A stretch of DNA of 32,142 bases from Inconstantimicrobium porci (GCF_009696465.1 NZ_VULX01000031.1:1-32142); one strand, 5' to 3'; positions 14,497-22,989 are shown, counted from the stretch's first letter. Numbers and translations are program-made. Notes: generated by a model not told the origin, from the letters alone.

Positions 14497-15381
14497 CTAT
14501 TTCAAACTCTCATATATTTCATCAAGATTTTTCTTCATTGCCTGTAAATACTCTAAGTTATCTTCTTTACTTTCAAGAGTATATATCTTTTGTACTTTTG
14601 CTCCTGCTTCATTAGCAAGTGTTTCAGATGTCTTAGGACTTGCAAGGCTTTCTGAGAAGATAGTCTTTATATTATTTTCCTTGCAGTATGATGCTAATGA
14701 TTCTAATGTTTTAGGAGTAACTTCACCTTCTCCAAACATATCCTCAACACTTTTTTGTTGTAGTGAAAAATCTCTACAAAGGTAGCCGAATGCTTCATGT
14801 CCTGTTACGAAATTCTTATTCTTTAAATTCTTAAATCTCTCTTCGTTATCGTTATAAAGAGTATCAAGCTCTTTTGAGAACTTCTCATAATTCGCTTCAT
14901 AGTATGACTTATTCTTTTCATCAACTTTAACTAAAGCATCAAGTATTGCTTTGCTCTGATTCTTTGCTTCCTTTAAGCTAAGCCATGTATGTGGGTCTGT
15001 CTTTCCGTTTTCCTTAATAAGATTTACATTCTTGCTTGTATCTACAACTGTAACTTTTTCGCTAGACTCTGCTACTTCCAGAACCTTATCAATCCAGTCT
15101 TCCATACCTGCGCCATTGTATGCAAAAATGTCTGACTTTGTAAGTTCTTCAAGACCTTTTGCTTTTGGTTCAAAGTCATGAGGTTCAGTTCCTTCTGGTA
15201 CAAGCATTGAAATATCAACCTTGTCACCTCCGATAGCCTGTGCAAATTCCCTTACAGGATTTATGCTCACTGTAATCTTAACCTTATTATCTTCTTTTGC
15301 TGTATTATCATTTTTACTGCATCCAGCAATACCTACCATCATCAACGCTGATAACGCTGCAGCAATTATTTTCTTTTTCAT
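14497..15381 (-). CDS. Zinc/manganese ABC transporter substrate-binding lipoprotein (ZnuA/AdcA type)
   Basis: A 294-residue cluster 9 solute-binding protein. A signal peptide ends in a lipobox GIAGC (Cys21), so the mature protein is membrane-tethered. Metal-ligand regions are present: VPEGTEPHDFEP (first His), DPHTW (second His), VTGHEAFGYL (third His), and an acidic residue in the FSESL segment. The long His-rich loop of many zinc binders is absent, so zinc versus manganese is uncertain. The ATG 15381 has GGAGG at 6 nt; the open frame continues 30 nt upstream without support. No permease or ATPase gene is adjacent, so it must use a transporter encoded elsewhere. A 6-1-6 palindrome in the leader suggests Fur/Zur-type control. 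Confidence 0.9.
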   Translation of the reverse strand: MKKKIIAAALSALMMVGIAGCSKNDNTAKEDNKVKITVSINPVREFAQAIGGDKVDISMLVPEGTEPHDFEPKAKGLEELTKSDIFAYNGAGMEDWIDKVLEVAESSEKVTVVDTSKNVNLIKENGKTDPHTWLSLKEAKNQSKAILDALVKVDEKNKSYYEANYEKFSKELDTLYNDNEERFKNLKNKNFVTGHEAFGYLCRDFSLQQKSVEDMFGEGEVTPKTLESLASYCKENNIKTIFSESLASPKTSETLANEAGAKVQKIYTLESKEDNLEYLQAMKKNLDEIYESLK

Positions 15382-15396
15382 GCATGTCCTCCATTC

Positions 15397-15409
15397 GCAA
15401 ATGATTTGC
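15397..15409. promoter_or_regulatory. Fur/Zur-family-like operator before the ZnuA-type gene
   Basis: GCAAATGATTTGC is a perfect 6-1-6 inverted repeat, the core geometry of Fur-family (Fur, Zur, PerR) 7-1-7 boxes. It lies between a TTGACA element (15447-15452, minus strand) and the start codon, ending 15 nt before the ATG, where a bound repressor would block transcription. Confidence 0.5.
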
Positions 15410-15446
15410 AACTTCCGTTAATAATACTATTATATATCTTAAAAGT

Positions 15447-15452
15447 TGTCAA
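15447..15452 (-). promoter_or_regulatory. Probable -35 element of the ZnuA-type gene
   Basis: TTGACA on the minus strand is a consensus -35 box. The best -10 at 17-bp spacing is TAGTAT, while a perfect TATAAT lies at only 12 bp, so the exact promoter is unclear. Confidence 0.45.
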
Positions 15453-15470
15453 TATTTATAATGCACTATA

Positions 15471-15510
15471 ATATTGCGTAATATTGCGTAATATTACTTA
15501 ATATTGTTAA
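15471..15510. repeat. Tandem 10-bp repeats upstream of the ZnuA-type gene
   Basis: ATATTGCGTA occurs twice in a row and is followed by ATATTACTTA and ATATTGTTAA, giving four 10-bp units with two exact and two degenerate. The helical-turn spacing, about 20 bp upstream of the -35 box, would suit a cooperative DNA-binding protein or an A/T-rich activating element. Confidence 0.5.
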
Positions 15511-15573
15511 TCATTTTAAAGAAACTATACAAAGAAGACGTACTATATGTAAGTGAAAAAAAGCATAAAAGAA

Positions 15574-15716
15574 TGATAATAGATTTTTTGAGTTCCACTT
15601 AACGGTGGCGAGCAAAAAAACTATTTTGCGCGAATCAGTAGCAGAAACAATGGTATTCTTAAACAATATATGGCGTTAGTGATGAGGAAATCTAAGCTCT
15701 GCTTAATCTATTATCA
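15574..15716. repeat. Stem-closed 143-nt structured element in the znuA-lrp gap
   Basis: This fills most of the gap 15412-15737. TGATAATAGATT (15574-15585) and AATCTATTATCA (15705-15716) pair perfectly (12 bp). The interior is more GC-rich than the surroundings and contains CCAC-TTAACG-GTGG, GCGCG, and GCTCTGC, the last shared with the hairpin repeats at 3709 and 14436. It starts 22 nt past the lrp-family stop. No open frame is seen in it. Confidence 0.45.
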
Positions 15717-15737
15717 AGACTTTGTAAAAATATATAG

Positions 15738-16175
15738 TTATTTATCAACTTCAATGCCACGAGGTTCTACAGCTGTAGAAAAGACTATCTGCGTTTCTGT
15801 ATTTCCAAACTTCTGAAGCTGTCCAATAAAAGCATCAAGCTCCATTGTAGTATGATATGCAACTTTGATAAGCATGGAATATTTTCCGGTAACGCAGTTG
15901 CATTCAAGAACGTTTGGACAGGCTTTTATGAACGGATAAAATTCATCCTTCTCTCTGGGAGATACCTCTAAGTTTATAAATGCTGTTATATTATATCCAA
16001 GTTTCAGCTTGTCTACAGATGCTCCATATCCAGTTATGATACCAGCCTGTTCAAGTTTTTCTATACGTGCTGATACAGCAGGCGGTGATAAAAACACCTG
16101 CTCTGCTAAATGCTTTAAAGGATATCTTGCATTTTCCTGTAATAATTTTATAAGTTTAACATCTACTTTATCCAT
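15738..16175 (-). CDS. Lrp/AsnC-family transcriptional regulator
   Basis: A 145-residue Lrp-type regulator. Residues 1-50 form the helix-turn-helix (DVKLIKLLQENARYPLKHLA, then VSARIEKLEQAGIITGY), and residues 65-140 the RAM ligand-binding domain (ITAFINLEVSP, then NVLECNCVTGKYSMLIKV). Such proteins form octamers that sense amino acids. The start ATG follows GGGGTG. The gene is divergent from aspartase with a 336-nt spacer, so it likely controls aspA in response to aspartate or another amino acid; that link is inferred from layout. A T-tailed hairpin lies in its own leader. Confidence 0.92.
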   Translation of the reverse strand: MDKVDVKLIKLLQENARYPLKHLAEQVFLSPPAVSARIEKLEQAGIITGYGASVDKLKLGYNITAFINLEVSPREKDEFYPFIKACPNVLECNCVTGKYSMLIKVAYHTTMELDAFIGQLQKFGNTETQIVFSTAVEPRGIEVDK

Positions 16176-16240
16176 ATTTACACCCCAATCAATAATTTAT
16201 AAAACGCATTAACTTTTGTTAATAATCATCTATATAAAAT

Positions 16241-16283
16241 AAAAAAGGCGTATCGACAGCATTAACTATCGATACGCGCCTTT
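16241..16283 (-). terminator. Strong terminator hairpin in the leader of the lrp-family gene
   Basis: On the minus strand GGCGCGTATCGA pairs with TCGATACGCC across a 12-nt loop and is followed by TTTTTT. It lies about 65 nt upstream of the lrp-family start, so it would stop minus-strand transcription before that gene. The stretch 16285-16490 upstream may therefore encode a short RNA or a regulated leader; I see no open frame there. Confidence 0.75.
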
Positions 16284-16431
16284 GCGTTTCTATTTATATA
16301 TTAACTTTTTTCATGATATATTACAAGCTTTTTAACATATTCACACAAAAAAAATGAAAGAATCAAGTACTAGAAATTAATTTCCTAAAGTCGCCTAATA
16401 ATTTAAACTATTTTTATTCGTAATTTCTTCT

Positions 16432-16460
16432 ACACTGTTTACACATTTACTATACAGTGT
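16432..16460. promoter_or_regulatory. Inverted repeat upstream of aspA
   Basis: ACACTGT (16432-16438) and ACAGTGT (16454-16460) are perfect 7-bp arms with a 15-nt spacer, 52 nt before the aspA start codon. A site for the divergent Lrp-family protein is plausible; an RNA stem is the alternative. Confidence 0.4.
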
Positions 16461-16511
16461 TAATCTTTGCTATATTAAATTTTATAAATTTTGAAAGCGG
16501 GGATAAATATT

Positions 16512-17924
16512 ATGTATACAAGAATAGAAAATGATTCAATTGGAAGTATGGCAGTGCCTGAAGATGCTTATTATGGTGTACAGTCTCTACGTGCAAAAAA
16601 TAATTTTCATATTACAGGAAAAAAACTTAATAGTGAAATGATAATAAGTCTAGCTCAGATAAAAAAAGCAGCTGCAATTACAAACAGAAATGCAAAACTT
16701 CTTGATTCTCATACTGCATCAGCAATAATTACAGCCTGTGAAGAAATTATAGAAGGATATTATCATGATCAGTTTATTGTTGATCCTATTCAGGGAGGTG
16801 CAGGAACATCTGCCAATATGAATGCTAATGAAGTAATAGCCAACAGAGCTATTGAACTTTTAGGTGGTAAAAAAGGTGCCTATAGTCTTGTCCATCCTAA
16901 TGACCACGTAAACATGTGCCAGTCAACGAATGATGTATTTCCTACAGCAGGAAAACTTACAATACTTAAGTTAATTCCTAAATATTTACACCAGCTTCAA
17001 CGTTTATATGATGCTCTTATAGAAAAATCAAAAGAATTTGATACTATTATAAAAATGGGCAGAACTCAGCTCCAGGATGCTGTTCCTATGAGACTTGGAC
17101 AATCTTTTGCAGCTTATGCTTCAGTAATAAATCGTGACATAATAAGACTTAATAAAATCCAAGATGAAATGCGCTATATCAATATGGGTGCTACAGCTAT
17201 AGGAACTTCCATTAATGCCAGTGAAGAATATGTAGATAATATAGTTAAAAATCTTGAAATTGTAACAAGAACAAAGCTTATTCAATGCGATGATCTTATT
17301 GATGGCACTCAAAACCTTGACTGCTTCGTATCTGTTTCAGGTGTACTAAAAACATGTGCTGTTGATCTTTCAAAGATATCAAATGATTTAAGGCTTCTTT
17401 CAAGCGGACCTAAAACAGGTTTTGCTGAAATCAATCTTCCTGCTATGCAGAATGGCTCTTCCATAATGCCAGGTAAGATAAATCCTGTAATTCCTGAAGT
17501 TGTTTCGCAGGTTGCCTTTAACGTTATCGGTAATGACTTTACAATAACAATGGCAGCAGAGGCAGGCCAGTTAGAATTAAATGCCTTCGAACCAGTCCTA
17601 TTCTATAACATCTTTGAGTCTATTGAAACTCTAACAAATGTAGTTAGCACATTTGTAGATAACTGTGTATCAGGCATAACAGCAAACAGCAAAAGATGCA
17701 GCGATCTGCTTAACAGCAGCGTTGGTATAGTCACTGCTCTATGTCCTTATATAGGCTATAAGAAATCAGCAATAATAGCCAAGAAAGCACTTAAAAGTGG
17801 TAAAACAGTAAAAGAAATTGTTTTAGAAGACAAGCTTATGAACGAAATGCAGCTAAACGAAATACTAGATGTATACTCTATGACAGATATACACAAAGAT
17901 AAAAAAAACTCATGTGCTATATAA
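16512..17924 (+). CDS. aspA: Aspartate ammonia-lyase (aspartase)
   Basis: A 470-residue member of the fumarase/aspartase superfamily that converts L-aspartate to fumarate and ammonia. Signature blocks: GGAGTSANMN (95-104), HPNDHVNMCQSTND (128-141), and the mobile SS loop GSSIMPGKINP (315-325), which holds the catalytic serine; IPEVVSQVAF after it is typical of aspartase rather than fumarase. ATG 16512 follows GGGG at 9 nt; the frame opens slightly earlier at TTG 16491, which has no such support. Divergent from an Lrp-family gene, consistent with amino-acid-responsive expression. The stop is followed after 1 nt by a 205-nt palindromic element. Confidence 0.94.
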   Translation: MYTRIENDSIGSMAVPEDAYYGVQSLRAKNNFHITGKKLNSEMIISLAQIKKAAAITNRNAKLLDSHTASAIITACEEIIEGYYHDQFIVDPIQGGAGTSANMNANEVIANRAIELLGGKKGAYSLVHPNDHVNMCQSTNDVFPTAGKLTILKLIPKYLHQLQRLYDALIEKSKEFDTIIKMGRTQLQDAVPMRLGQSFAAYASVINRDIIRLNKIQDEMRYINMGATAIGTSINASEEYVDNIVKNLEIVTRTKLIQCDDLIDGTQNLDCFVSVSGVLKTCAVDLSKISNDLRLLSSGPKTGFAEINLPAMQNGSSIMPGKINPVIPEVVSQVAFNVIGNDFTITMAAEAGQLELNAFEPVLFYNIFESIETLTNVVSTFVDNCVSGITANSKRCSDLLNSSVGIVTALCPYIGYKKSAIIAKKALKSGKTVKEIVLEDKLMNEMQLNEILDVYSMTDIHKDKKNSCAI

Positions 17925-17925
17925 A

Positions 17926-18130
17926 ATAGATTAGAGATATGAGATTAGAGAGAAGAGAATTGGATGAAATTAGTTCGCTACGCTTACTAATTTCTAAATT
18001 AAAATGGAGGCTCTGCCTCCAGACCTCTAGAATATATAATGACAGAGGTTTGGAGGTGAAGCCTCCATTTTGAAACTCCAAGGGAGTTTCATCCTTTTCT
18101 CTACTCTCTTAGTTCTAATCTCTAATCTAT
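17926..18130. repeat. 205-nt palindromic multi-hairpin element 3' of aspA
   Basis: The outer arms (17926-17969 and 18087-18130) are 44 nt each and nearly complementary (ATAGATTAGAGAT...GGATGAAA). Inside are a small hairpin AATTAGT...ACTAATT, a long central hairpin (AAAATGGAGGC at 18001-18011 with GCCTCCATTTT at 18061-18071, plus an inner arm CCTCCAGACCTCT/AGAGGTTTGGAGG), and GAAACTCC-AAG-GGAGTTTC (18072-18090). No open frame. The fold resembles a miniature mobile repeat. It fills most of the gap between aspA and the tRNA. Confidence 0.75.
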
Positions 18131-18214
18131 AGATTATTATTTATATTGACACTTATGCACCAGTTACTTATTTACAATTTTGAATTTTAGATGTATTATA
18201 TACATATGATGTGT

Positions 18215-18289
18215 GCGGGAGTGACTCAATGGTAGAGTGTCACCTTCCCAAGGTGAAAGCTGCGGGTTCGAGCCCCGTCTTCCGCTCCA
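18215..18289 (+). tRNA. tRNA-Gly(CCC)
   Basis: A complete cloverleaf: acceptor GCGGGAG/CTTCCGC, D-loop with ACTCAATGGTAGAGT, anticodon stem TCACC/GGTGA with loop TTCCCAA giving anticodon CCC, T-arm GCGGGTTCGAGCCCCGT, and an encoded CCA at 18287-18289. It reads GGG codons. It stands alone between aspA and the oppositely oriented add gene. Confidence 0.95.
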
Positions 18290-18313
18290 TTTTAATCACT
18301 TCTTTATTCTACA

Positions 18314-19300
18314 TCAGAATGTTAAAAGCCATTCCTTAGTTTTATCATCAGCGAAAGCTGCATTAACAGAATTCAAGTAAATTTTCCTATAATCATCATT
18401 GCTTAATTTAAAATCATCAAACAAAATTCTACACTCTTTTAACATATCAGTATTTGAAACTGTTCTGTTATCAGTATTTACTGTAACTTTTATACCATTA
18501 TCATAAAACTTTTTAAAAGGATGTTCCTCTATGCTATGTACAGCTTTAGTCTGAACATTGCTTGTAGGACACATTTCAAGCGTTATATTATTTTCTTTTA
18601 CTATCTTGTACGCTTTATCACAGTCTTTTATGTATACACCATGTCCAATTCTTTCAGCAGCAAGCTTAGTTACTGCATCATAAACATTAATGCCTACTCC
18701 AGTTTCCCCTGCATGTATAGTAATTCTATATCCTATGCTTTTTGCATACTTTGCAGCCCTTTCAAACTTATCACAGAAGTTATCAAGCTCCGCTGCACAA
18801 AGATCTATAGCAGCTACGCCTTTTCCTAAAAATTCACGTCCAGCTTCTATAACTTTAAAAGCATCATCTTCACTCTGATTTCTCATACAGCATAATATTA
18901 TACTGCCTCTTATATCATACTTTTCTTCAGCATCTTTAACACCCTTAACAACACTTTCTATAACTTCATTTAACGCTAATCCCTTAAAAGTATGCATCAT
19001 AGGAGCAAACCTAACTTCCATATACTTAACATTTTCTTTTGCTGCATCTTCATAAAGTTCAAATGTTATTCTCCTTAATGCATCTTCTGTCTGCATAACT
19101 TTTTTCGGAATATCAAATACTTTAAGATAATCTACAAGGCTTTTGCAGTCCGCTGGAGCAACCAAAAACTTCATAATAGTACCTTTTTCATAAGATGGTA
19201 TTTCAATATTATGCTTCTTAGCAAGTTCAATAATAGTTTCAGGTCTTACACTACCATCAAGATGACAGTGCAAATCAATCTTTGGTATATCATTAATCAT
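18314..19300 (-). CDS. add: Adenosine deaminase
   Basis: A 328-residue zinc-dependent adenosine/adenine deaminase (TIM-barrel amidohydrolase) of purine salvage. Zinc ligands and catalytic residues are all in place: His11 and His13 (DLHCHLDGS), His196 and Glu199 (HAGETG), His220 (IGHGV), and Asp277 (VNTDN). The SNVQTKAV segment is usual for adenosine deaminases. GGGGGTG lies before the ATG. It appears monocistronic: a terminator of the next minus-strand gene lies upstream and a tRNA on the other strand downstream. Adenosine versus adenine preference cannot be settled by eye, but adenosine fits best. Confidence 0.93.
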   Translation of the reverse strand: MINDIPKIDLHCHLDGSVRPETIIELAKKHNIEIPSYEKGTIMKFLVAPADCKSLVDYLKVFDIPKKVMQTEDALRRITFELYEDAAKENVKYMEVRFAPMMHTFKGLALNEVIESVVKGVKDAEEKYDIRGSIILCCMRNQSEDDAFKVIEAGREFLGKGVAAIDLCAAELDNFCDKFERAAKYAKSIGYRITIHAGETGVGINVYDAVTKLAAERIGHGVYIKDCDKAYKIVKENNITLEMCPTSNVQTKAVHSIEEHPFKKFYDNGIKVTVNTDNRTVSNTDMLKECRILFDDFKLSNDDYRKIYLNSVNAAFADDKTKEWLLTF

Positions 19301-19376
19301 TTTTTCACCCCCGTAATTTTTATGTAATTATACATATTTTATAACAATTCATGCATTATTAAAAGCAAATATACAA

Positions 19377-19422
19377 AAACTGCCTCATAAAATTATATTC
19401 TAAAATTTTTATAAAGCAGTTT
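19377..19422 (-). terminator. Terminator after the sensor kinase gene
   Basis: AAACTGC (19377-19383) pairs with GCAGTTT (19416-19422), with a further inner A/T stem (ATAAAATT with AATTTTTAT). On the minus strand it ends in GCAGTTTTTG, about 30 nt past the stop. Confidence 0.7.
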
Positions 19423-19452
19423 CTTCATAAAAATAAGTTCTTTTTATAAAAA

Positions 19453-22400
19453 CTATTTATTATTTTGTTTTTTAGGCAATATTATTGTGAATTTTGTACC
19501 TATATTCACTTTACTTTCAACATATATTTTTCCATGATGAAGTTCAATTATGTTCTTAGTAATTGTAAGTCCAAGTCCACTACCACCTTTAATCTCTCTA
19601 TTTGAATCAACAACTTGATGGAACCTACAGAATATAGTGTCTAAGTACTTTTCTTCAATTCCTATGCCAGTATCCTCTACAACTATCTTAACATCATTAT
19701 CAAACTCCTGTACCTCTACGAGTATCCTGCCTCCTTTAGCTGTATACTTCATAGCATTGTTGACAAGATTAACTATGCATCGTTCTATTTCCACACTATC
19801 ACATTCAATGATACACTCCTCAACATAAGGATCGATAACTAGCAAAATCCCCTTATTTTCAATATAATCCTTCAACGTCAGTGCTGCTTCTTCTACAATA
19901 TAAACAATATCATGATCAGCAATATCAATATTATAATTACCATTTTCGATTTTTTCAGTATCTATTAGATTATTAATAAGATGAAGGAGTCTTTCAATGT
20001 TTTTCTCTGAAATACTCATATAATAGCTCAAACGTTCTTTTGAAATATGCTCTTTACCCTTATTAAGTTCAGTGATAAGCTGCTGGGTAGAATTAAGTAC
20101 ATTAAGAGGAGTACGTAATTCATGCGACAAATTAATAAGATAATTATTTTTTGTTTTTTCTAAATTGATAACCTTATTCAACAGCTTAGTATTCTTATCC
20201 ATCTCCTTCTTTAGTTCATTTGTTCTTTTTGCAACTTCCCTATCTAGTTTTTTAACTTTATTTTTACTAGATATTATAAATATAATAATTATAAATATAT
20301 AAAATAACTTTGCTACTCCCTTCATATAGAAAGGCTTAGAAATTGAAAATTTCACTACACTTTCATCACTGAAATCTCCGTTCTTATTTCTAGCCTTTAT
20401 ATGCAGTTTATATAATCCAGGTGATAAATTACTCAAATTAAGTTCATTATTATTGATTAAAAGCCACTTATCATAGTTACCTCCTATTTTATAGTAATAC
20501 TGTATATTCCTCATATTCCTATACTCAGGCATAAAAATCTTAACACTTATATTATTTTCTGAACTTGCCAATTCTTTGCTGGTAATGTCATTTACAACAA
20601 CACCATTTACCTTGATTTCATCAAAGATTATTTTTGAATTAAAATTATCTACTGATAAACTTTCTGGTTTAAAGATATTTAACCCATTAATACCACCAAA
20701 AACAATCTCTCCATTCTTTGTCTTAAGATAAGCTTCCCCATTAAATTCATTGCTCTGAAGCCCATCATTTATATTAAAATTCGAGAAACGCTTTCTATCC
20801 TTCGAAAGTTTTGATACTCCTGAATTAGTACTAACCCATATGTTATCATCATCATCAACTACAATACCATAAATCGTATTATTACAAAGTCCATCTGAAG
20901 TCGTATATTTAGTAAACTTATGGTTATTTTTATCATACATATTTAAACCATTACTTGTACCGATCCATATATGTCCTAACTTATCTTCTGCAATAACCCT
21001 GATTGAATTATTTGATAAACCTTTATCACCTTCTGCTGCCGTAAACACTTCAGTTTTTTTTGTCTTATTATCAAGCTTAATAAGACCTCCGTTTACAAAA
21101 CTTCCAAGCCAGAAGACACCTTCCGAATCCTCGAAAATAGCTCCGCTGAAATTATCTTTTACTTTAACTGTCTTAAGATTTTGAGTTAAATCGTAGATTT
21201 CTTTTGTCTTAAGGTTCATTAAATTAAATCCATTGCTTGTTCCTATCCATAAATATCCATTATTATCAACAAACAGATTTCTAACCTTGCTATTATTTAA
21301 TCCATCCTTCACATAATACATAGTTGTATTTCCTGTGTTAGTGTTAATTATATTAAGACCGTTAGAAGTTCCTATATAAACTTCATCTTTATATCCAGCA
21401 ATATCTGTTATGCTGTTACTGCTTAACTTATACTTCATCTTACCATTAACAGAATTACTTATTGTATCATACCTTCTATCTATAATGTTTAATCCTTTTG
21501 ACATAGTACCAACCCATATCAATCCATTGCTGTCTTCATACACACTGCTTATCATATTATCACTAAGTTCGTTTTGCGAATTAAACCCGGCCTTATAATG
21601 TTCTATTTTGTTTTTACCATCGAAATAACTTATTCCACCGTAAGTTCCAACCCACATAAAGCCGCTTTTATCTTCTAATATAGTAAATGTACTATTGTTT
21701 ATAATAGAATGTTTATCATAAATCTTGTTTGTATAGTTAATAAACATGTTTCTTTCTGAATCATATTTTGAAAGGCCACTTGCCGTACAGAACCACATAG
21801 CACCACTGCTATCTTTATAAATGTCTCTTACATAATCTCCAATTATCGAGCCGTTATCATTTTCATCATGGTGGTAATTAGTTACCCTCTCAGTCCTAGC
21901 ATCATACTTGAATGCACCTTTTTTAGTTGTTCCAATCCATACATCATCATCATCAACAAAAATTTTATAGATAGAGTTTTCTGTTCCGTTATTATTTTTA
22001 TAAACATTAATTACTTTATTGTTCTTTATATCTATTTTATCTATTTCATTGTCACCAGCAACCCATATATTGCCATTACTATCCTTTGCTATTGACGATA
22101 TATTTTTATGATTTTTAAGTTTTATTTTATTAAATTTATCTTTTTGATAGTCATATTTATGCAATCCACCTTTGTATGTAGCAACTACTACATCTCCATC
22201 GCTTGTTAAAACAAGTCCAGTAACATTCTTATCCTCTAAGCCATTATCTTCTGTATAATTTAAAATCTTATTATCACTGGTATTGATTCTGCTTACACCA
22301 CTACTTGTTCCTACCCATATATAACCGTATCTATCTTCTACAATTTTCACAATATAATTTCCTACAAGGCTTTCCTTTTTACCATATTCATTTCTATATA

Positions 22401-22623
22401 TTTTAAATTCGTAGCCATTGTATCTTGCAAGGCCATCATTTGTTCCAATCCATATAAATCCTTTGCTATCCTGAATCATAGTTTCAACAGTAGACTGTGG
22501 AAGTCCATTTTCAATTGTAAGGCTGCTAAACATAATATTTTCATATGCCTGTACATCCTTTATGTTTACCATGTTTATACCAAATAATAGCAATAACAAT
22601 AAAATAGCTTTGTAATATTTCAT
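19453..22623 (-). CDS. Large beta-propeller sensor histidine kinase (Reg_prop, Y_Y_Y, HisKA, HATPase)
   Basis: A 1056-residue sensor. A signal sequence (1-26) is followed by about 14 Reg_prop-type repeats (recurring 'G.iWiGT..GL' units) to about 675, forming two seven-bladed propellers outside the cell; a Y_Y_Y immunoglobulin-like domain (about 698-759); one membrane helix (about 770-786); a short coiled coil; a HisKA domain with the phospho-acceptor His834 in SHELRTPLN; and HATPase boxes NLVNNAMKY (Asn955), DTGIGI and GSGLGL. Similar Bacteroides hybrid sensors continue into receiver and AraC domains and sense polysaccharide pieces; here the protein ends after the kinase. No response regulator gene is adjacent. 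AGGAGA precedes the ATG. The ligand is unknown. Confidence 0.92.
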   Translation of the reverse strand: MKYYKAILLLLLLFGINMVNIKDVQAYENIMFSSLTIENGLPQSTVETMIQDSKGFIWIGTNDGLARYNGYEFKIYRNEYGKKESLVGNYIVKIVEDRYGYIWVGTSSGVSRINTSDNKILNYTEDNGLEDKNVTGLVLTSDGDVVVATYKGGLHKYDYQKDKFNKIKLKNHKNISSIAKDSNGNIWVAGDNEIDKIDIKNNKVINVYKNNNGTENSIYKIFVDDDDVWIGTTKKGAFKYDARTERVTNYHHDENDNGSIIGDYVRDIYKDSSGAMWFCTASGLSKYDSERNMFINYTNKIYDKHSIINNSTFTILEDKSGFMWVGTYGGISYFDGKNKIEHYKAGFNSQNELSDNMISSVYEDSNGLIWVGTMSKGLNIIDRRYDTISNSVNGKMKYKLSSNSITDIAGYKDEVYIGTSNGLNIINTNTGNTTMYYVKDGLNNSKVRNLFVDNNGYLWIGTSNGFNLMNLKTKEIYDLTQNLKTVKVKDNFSGAIFEDSEGVFWLGSFVNGGLIKLDNKTKKTEVFTAAEGDKGLSNNSIRVIAEDKLGHIWIGTSNGLNMYDKNNHKFTKYTTSDGLCNNTIYGIVVDDDDNIWVSTNSGVSKLSKDRKRFSNFNINDGLQSNEFNGEAYLKTKNGEIVFGGINGLNIFKPESLSVDNFNSKIIFDEIKVNGVVVNDITSKELASSENNISVKIFMPEYRNMRNIQYYYKIGGNYDKWLLINNNELNLSNLSPGLYKLHIKARNKNGDFSDESVVKFSISKPFYMKGVAKLFYIFIIIIFIISSKNKVKKLDREVAKRTNELKKEMDKNTKLLNKVINLEKTKNNYLINLSHELRTPLNVLNSTQQLITELNKGKEHISKERLSYYMSISEKNIERLLHLINNLIDTEKIENGNYNIDIADHDIVYIVEEAALTLKDYIENKGILLVIDPYVEECIIECDSVEIERCIVNLVNNAMKYTAKGGRILVEVQEFDNDVKIVVEDTGIGIEEKYLDTIFCRFHQVVDSNREIKGGSGLGLTITKNIIELHHGKIYVESKVNIGTKFTIILPKKQNNK

Positions 22624-22704
22624 AAATCAGTTCTCCTAGTTATTGATATTGTTATTATAATATTTTTTCCCTTATTTTTCTACATTTTATGTCTTTTTTC
22701 TTGT

Positions 22705-22989
22705 TTATTTTTTGCTTTTAATGCTCATCATTTCTTTTTTTAAGTGTTTTATATTACCTTCTGCTAAAAATATGTTTGAACATAACTTTTGTAATTCATC
22801 TGCTGGTTTCCCTCCATAAATCTTATAATATGTCCTGCCAAGTTCTTCGCAGCATTTTTTCACATTTCTCTCTTCTTCTATTATTTGTTTTTTGATTTTA
22901 ATTATTTCAGTCATATCCTTAGTTTTTTTAACGGCATCCTTTCCGCTCTTCTTAACAATCTTTCCCATATTATCTAATATCTCAGACAA
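22705..22989 (-). CDS. Small charged coiled-coil protein, unknown function
   Basis: A 94-residue, lysine- and glutamate-rich protein that is almost entirely helical. The first 30 residues (SEILDNMGKIVKKSGKDAVK) look amphipathic, and the rest resembles the N-terminal coiled-coil part of clostridial small proteins that usually end in a zinc ribbon; the ribbon is absent, though paired Cys in KKCCEELG occur mid-protein. The frame opens at GTG 22998, but TTG 22989 sits about 8 nt after AAGGGG and is preferred. It lies 81 nt upstream of the sensor kinase on the same strand and may share its transcript. I assign no function. Confidence 0.65.
   Translation of the reverse strand: MSEILDNMGKIVKKSGKDAVKKTKDMTEIIKIKKQIIEEERNVKKCCEELGRTYYKIYGGKPADELQKLCSNIFLAEGNIKHLKKEMMSIKSKK

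Noticed and set aside
15471-15510. CRISPR-like array
   Set aside because: Units are only 10 bp and contiguous, without spacers; no cas genes are present.
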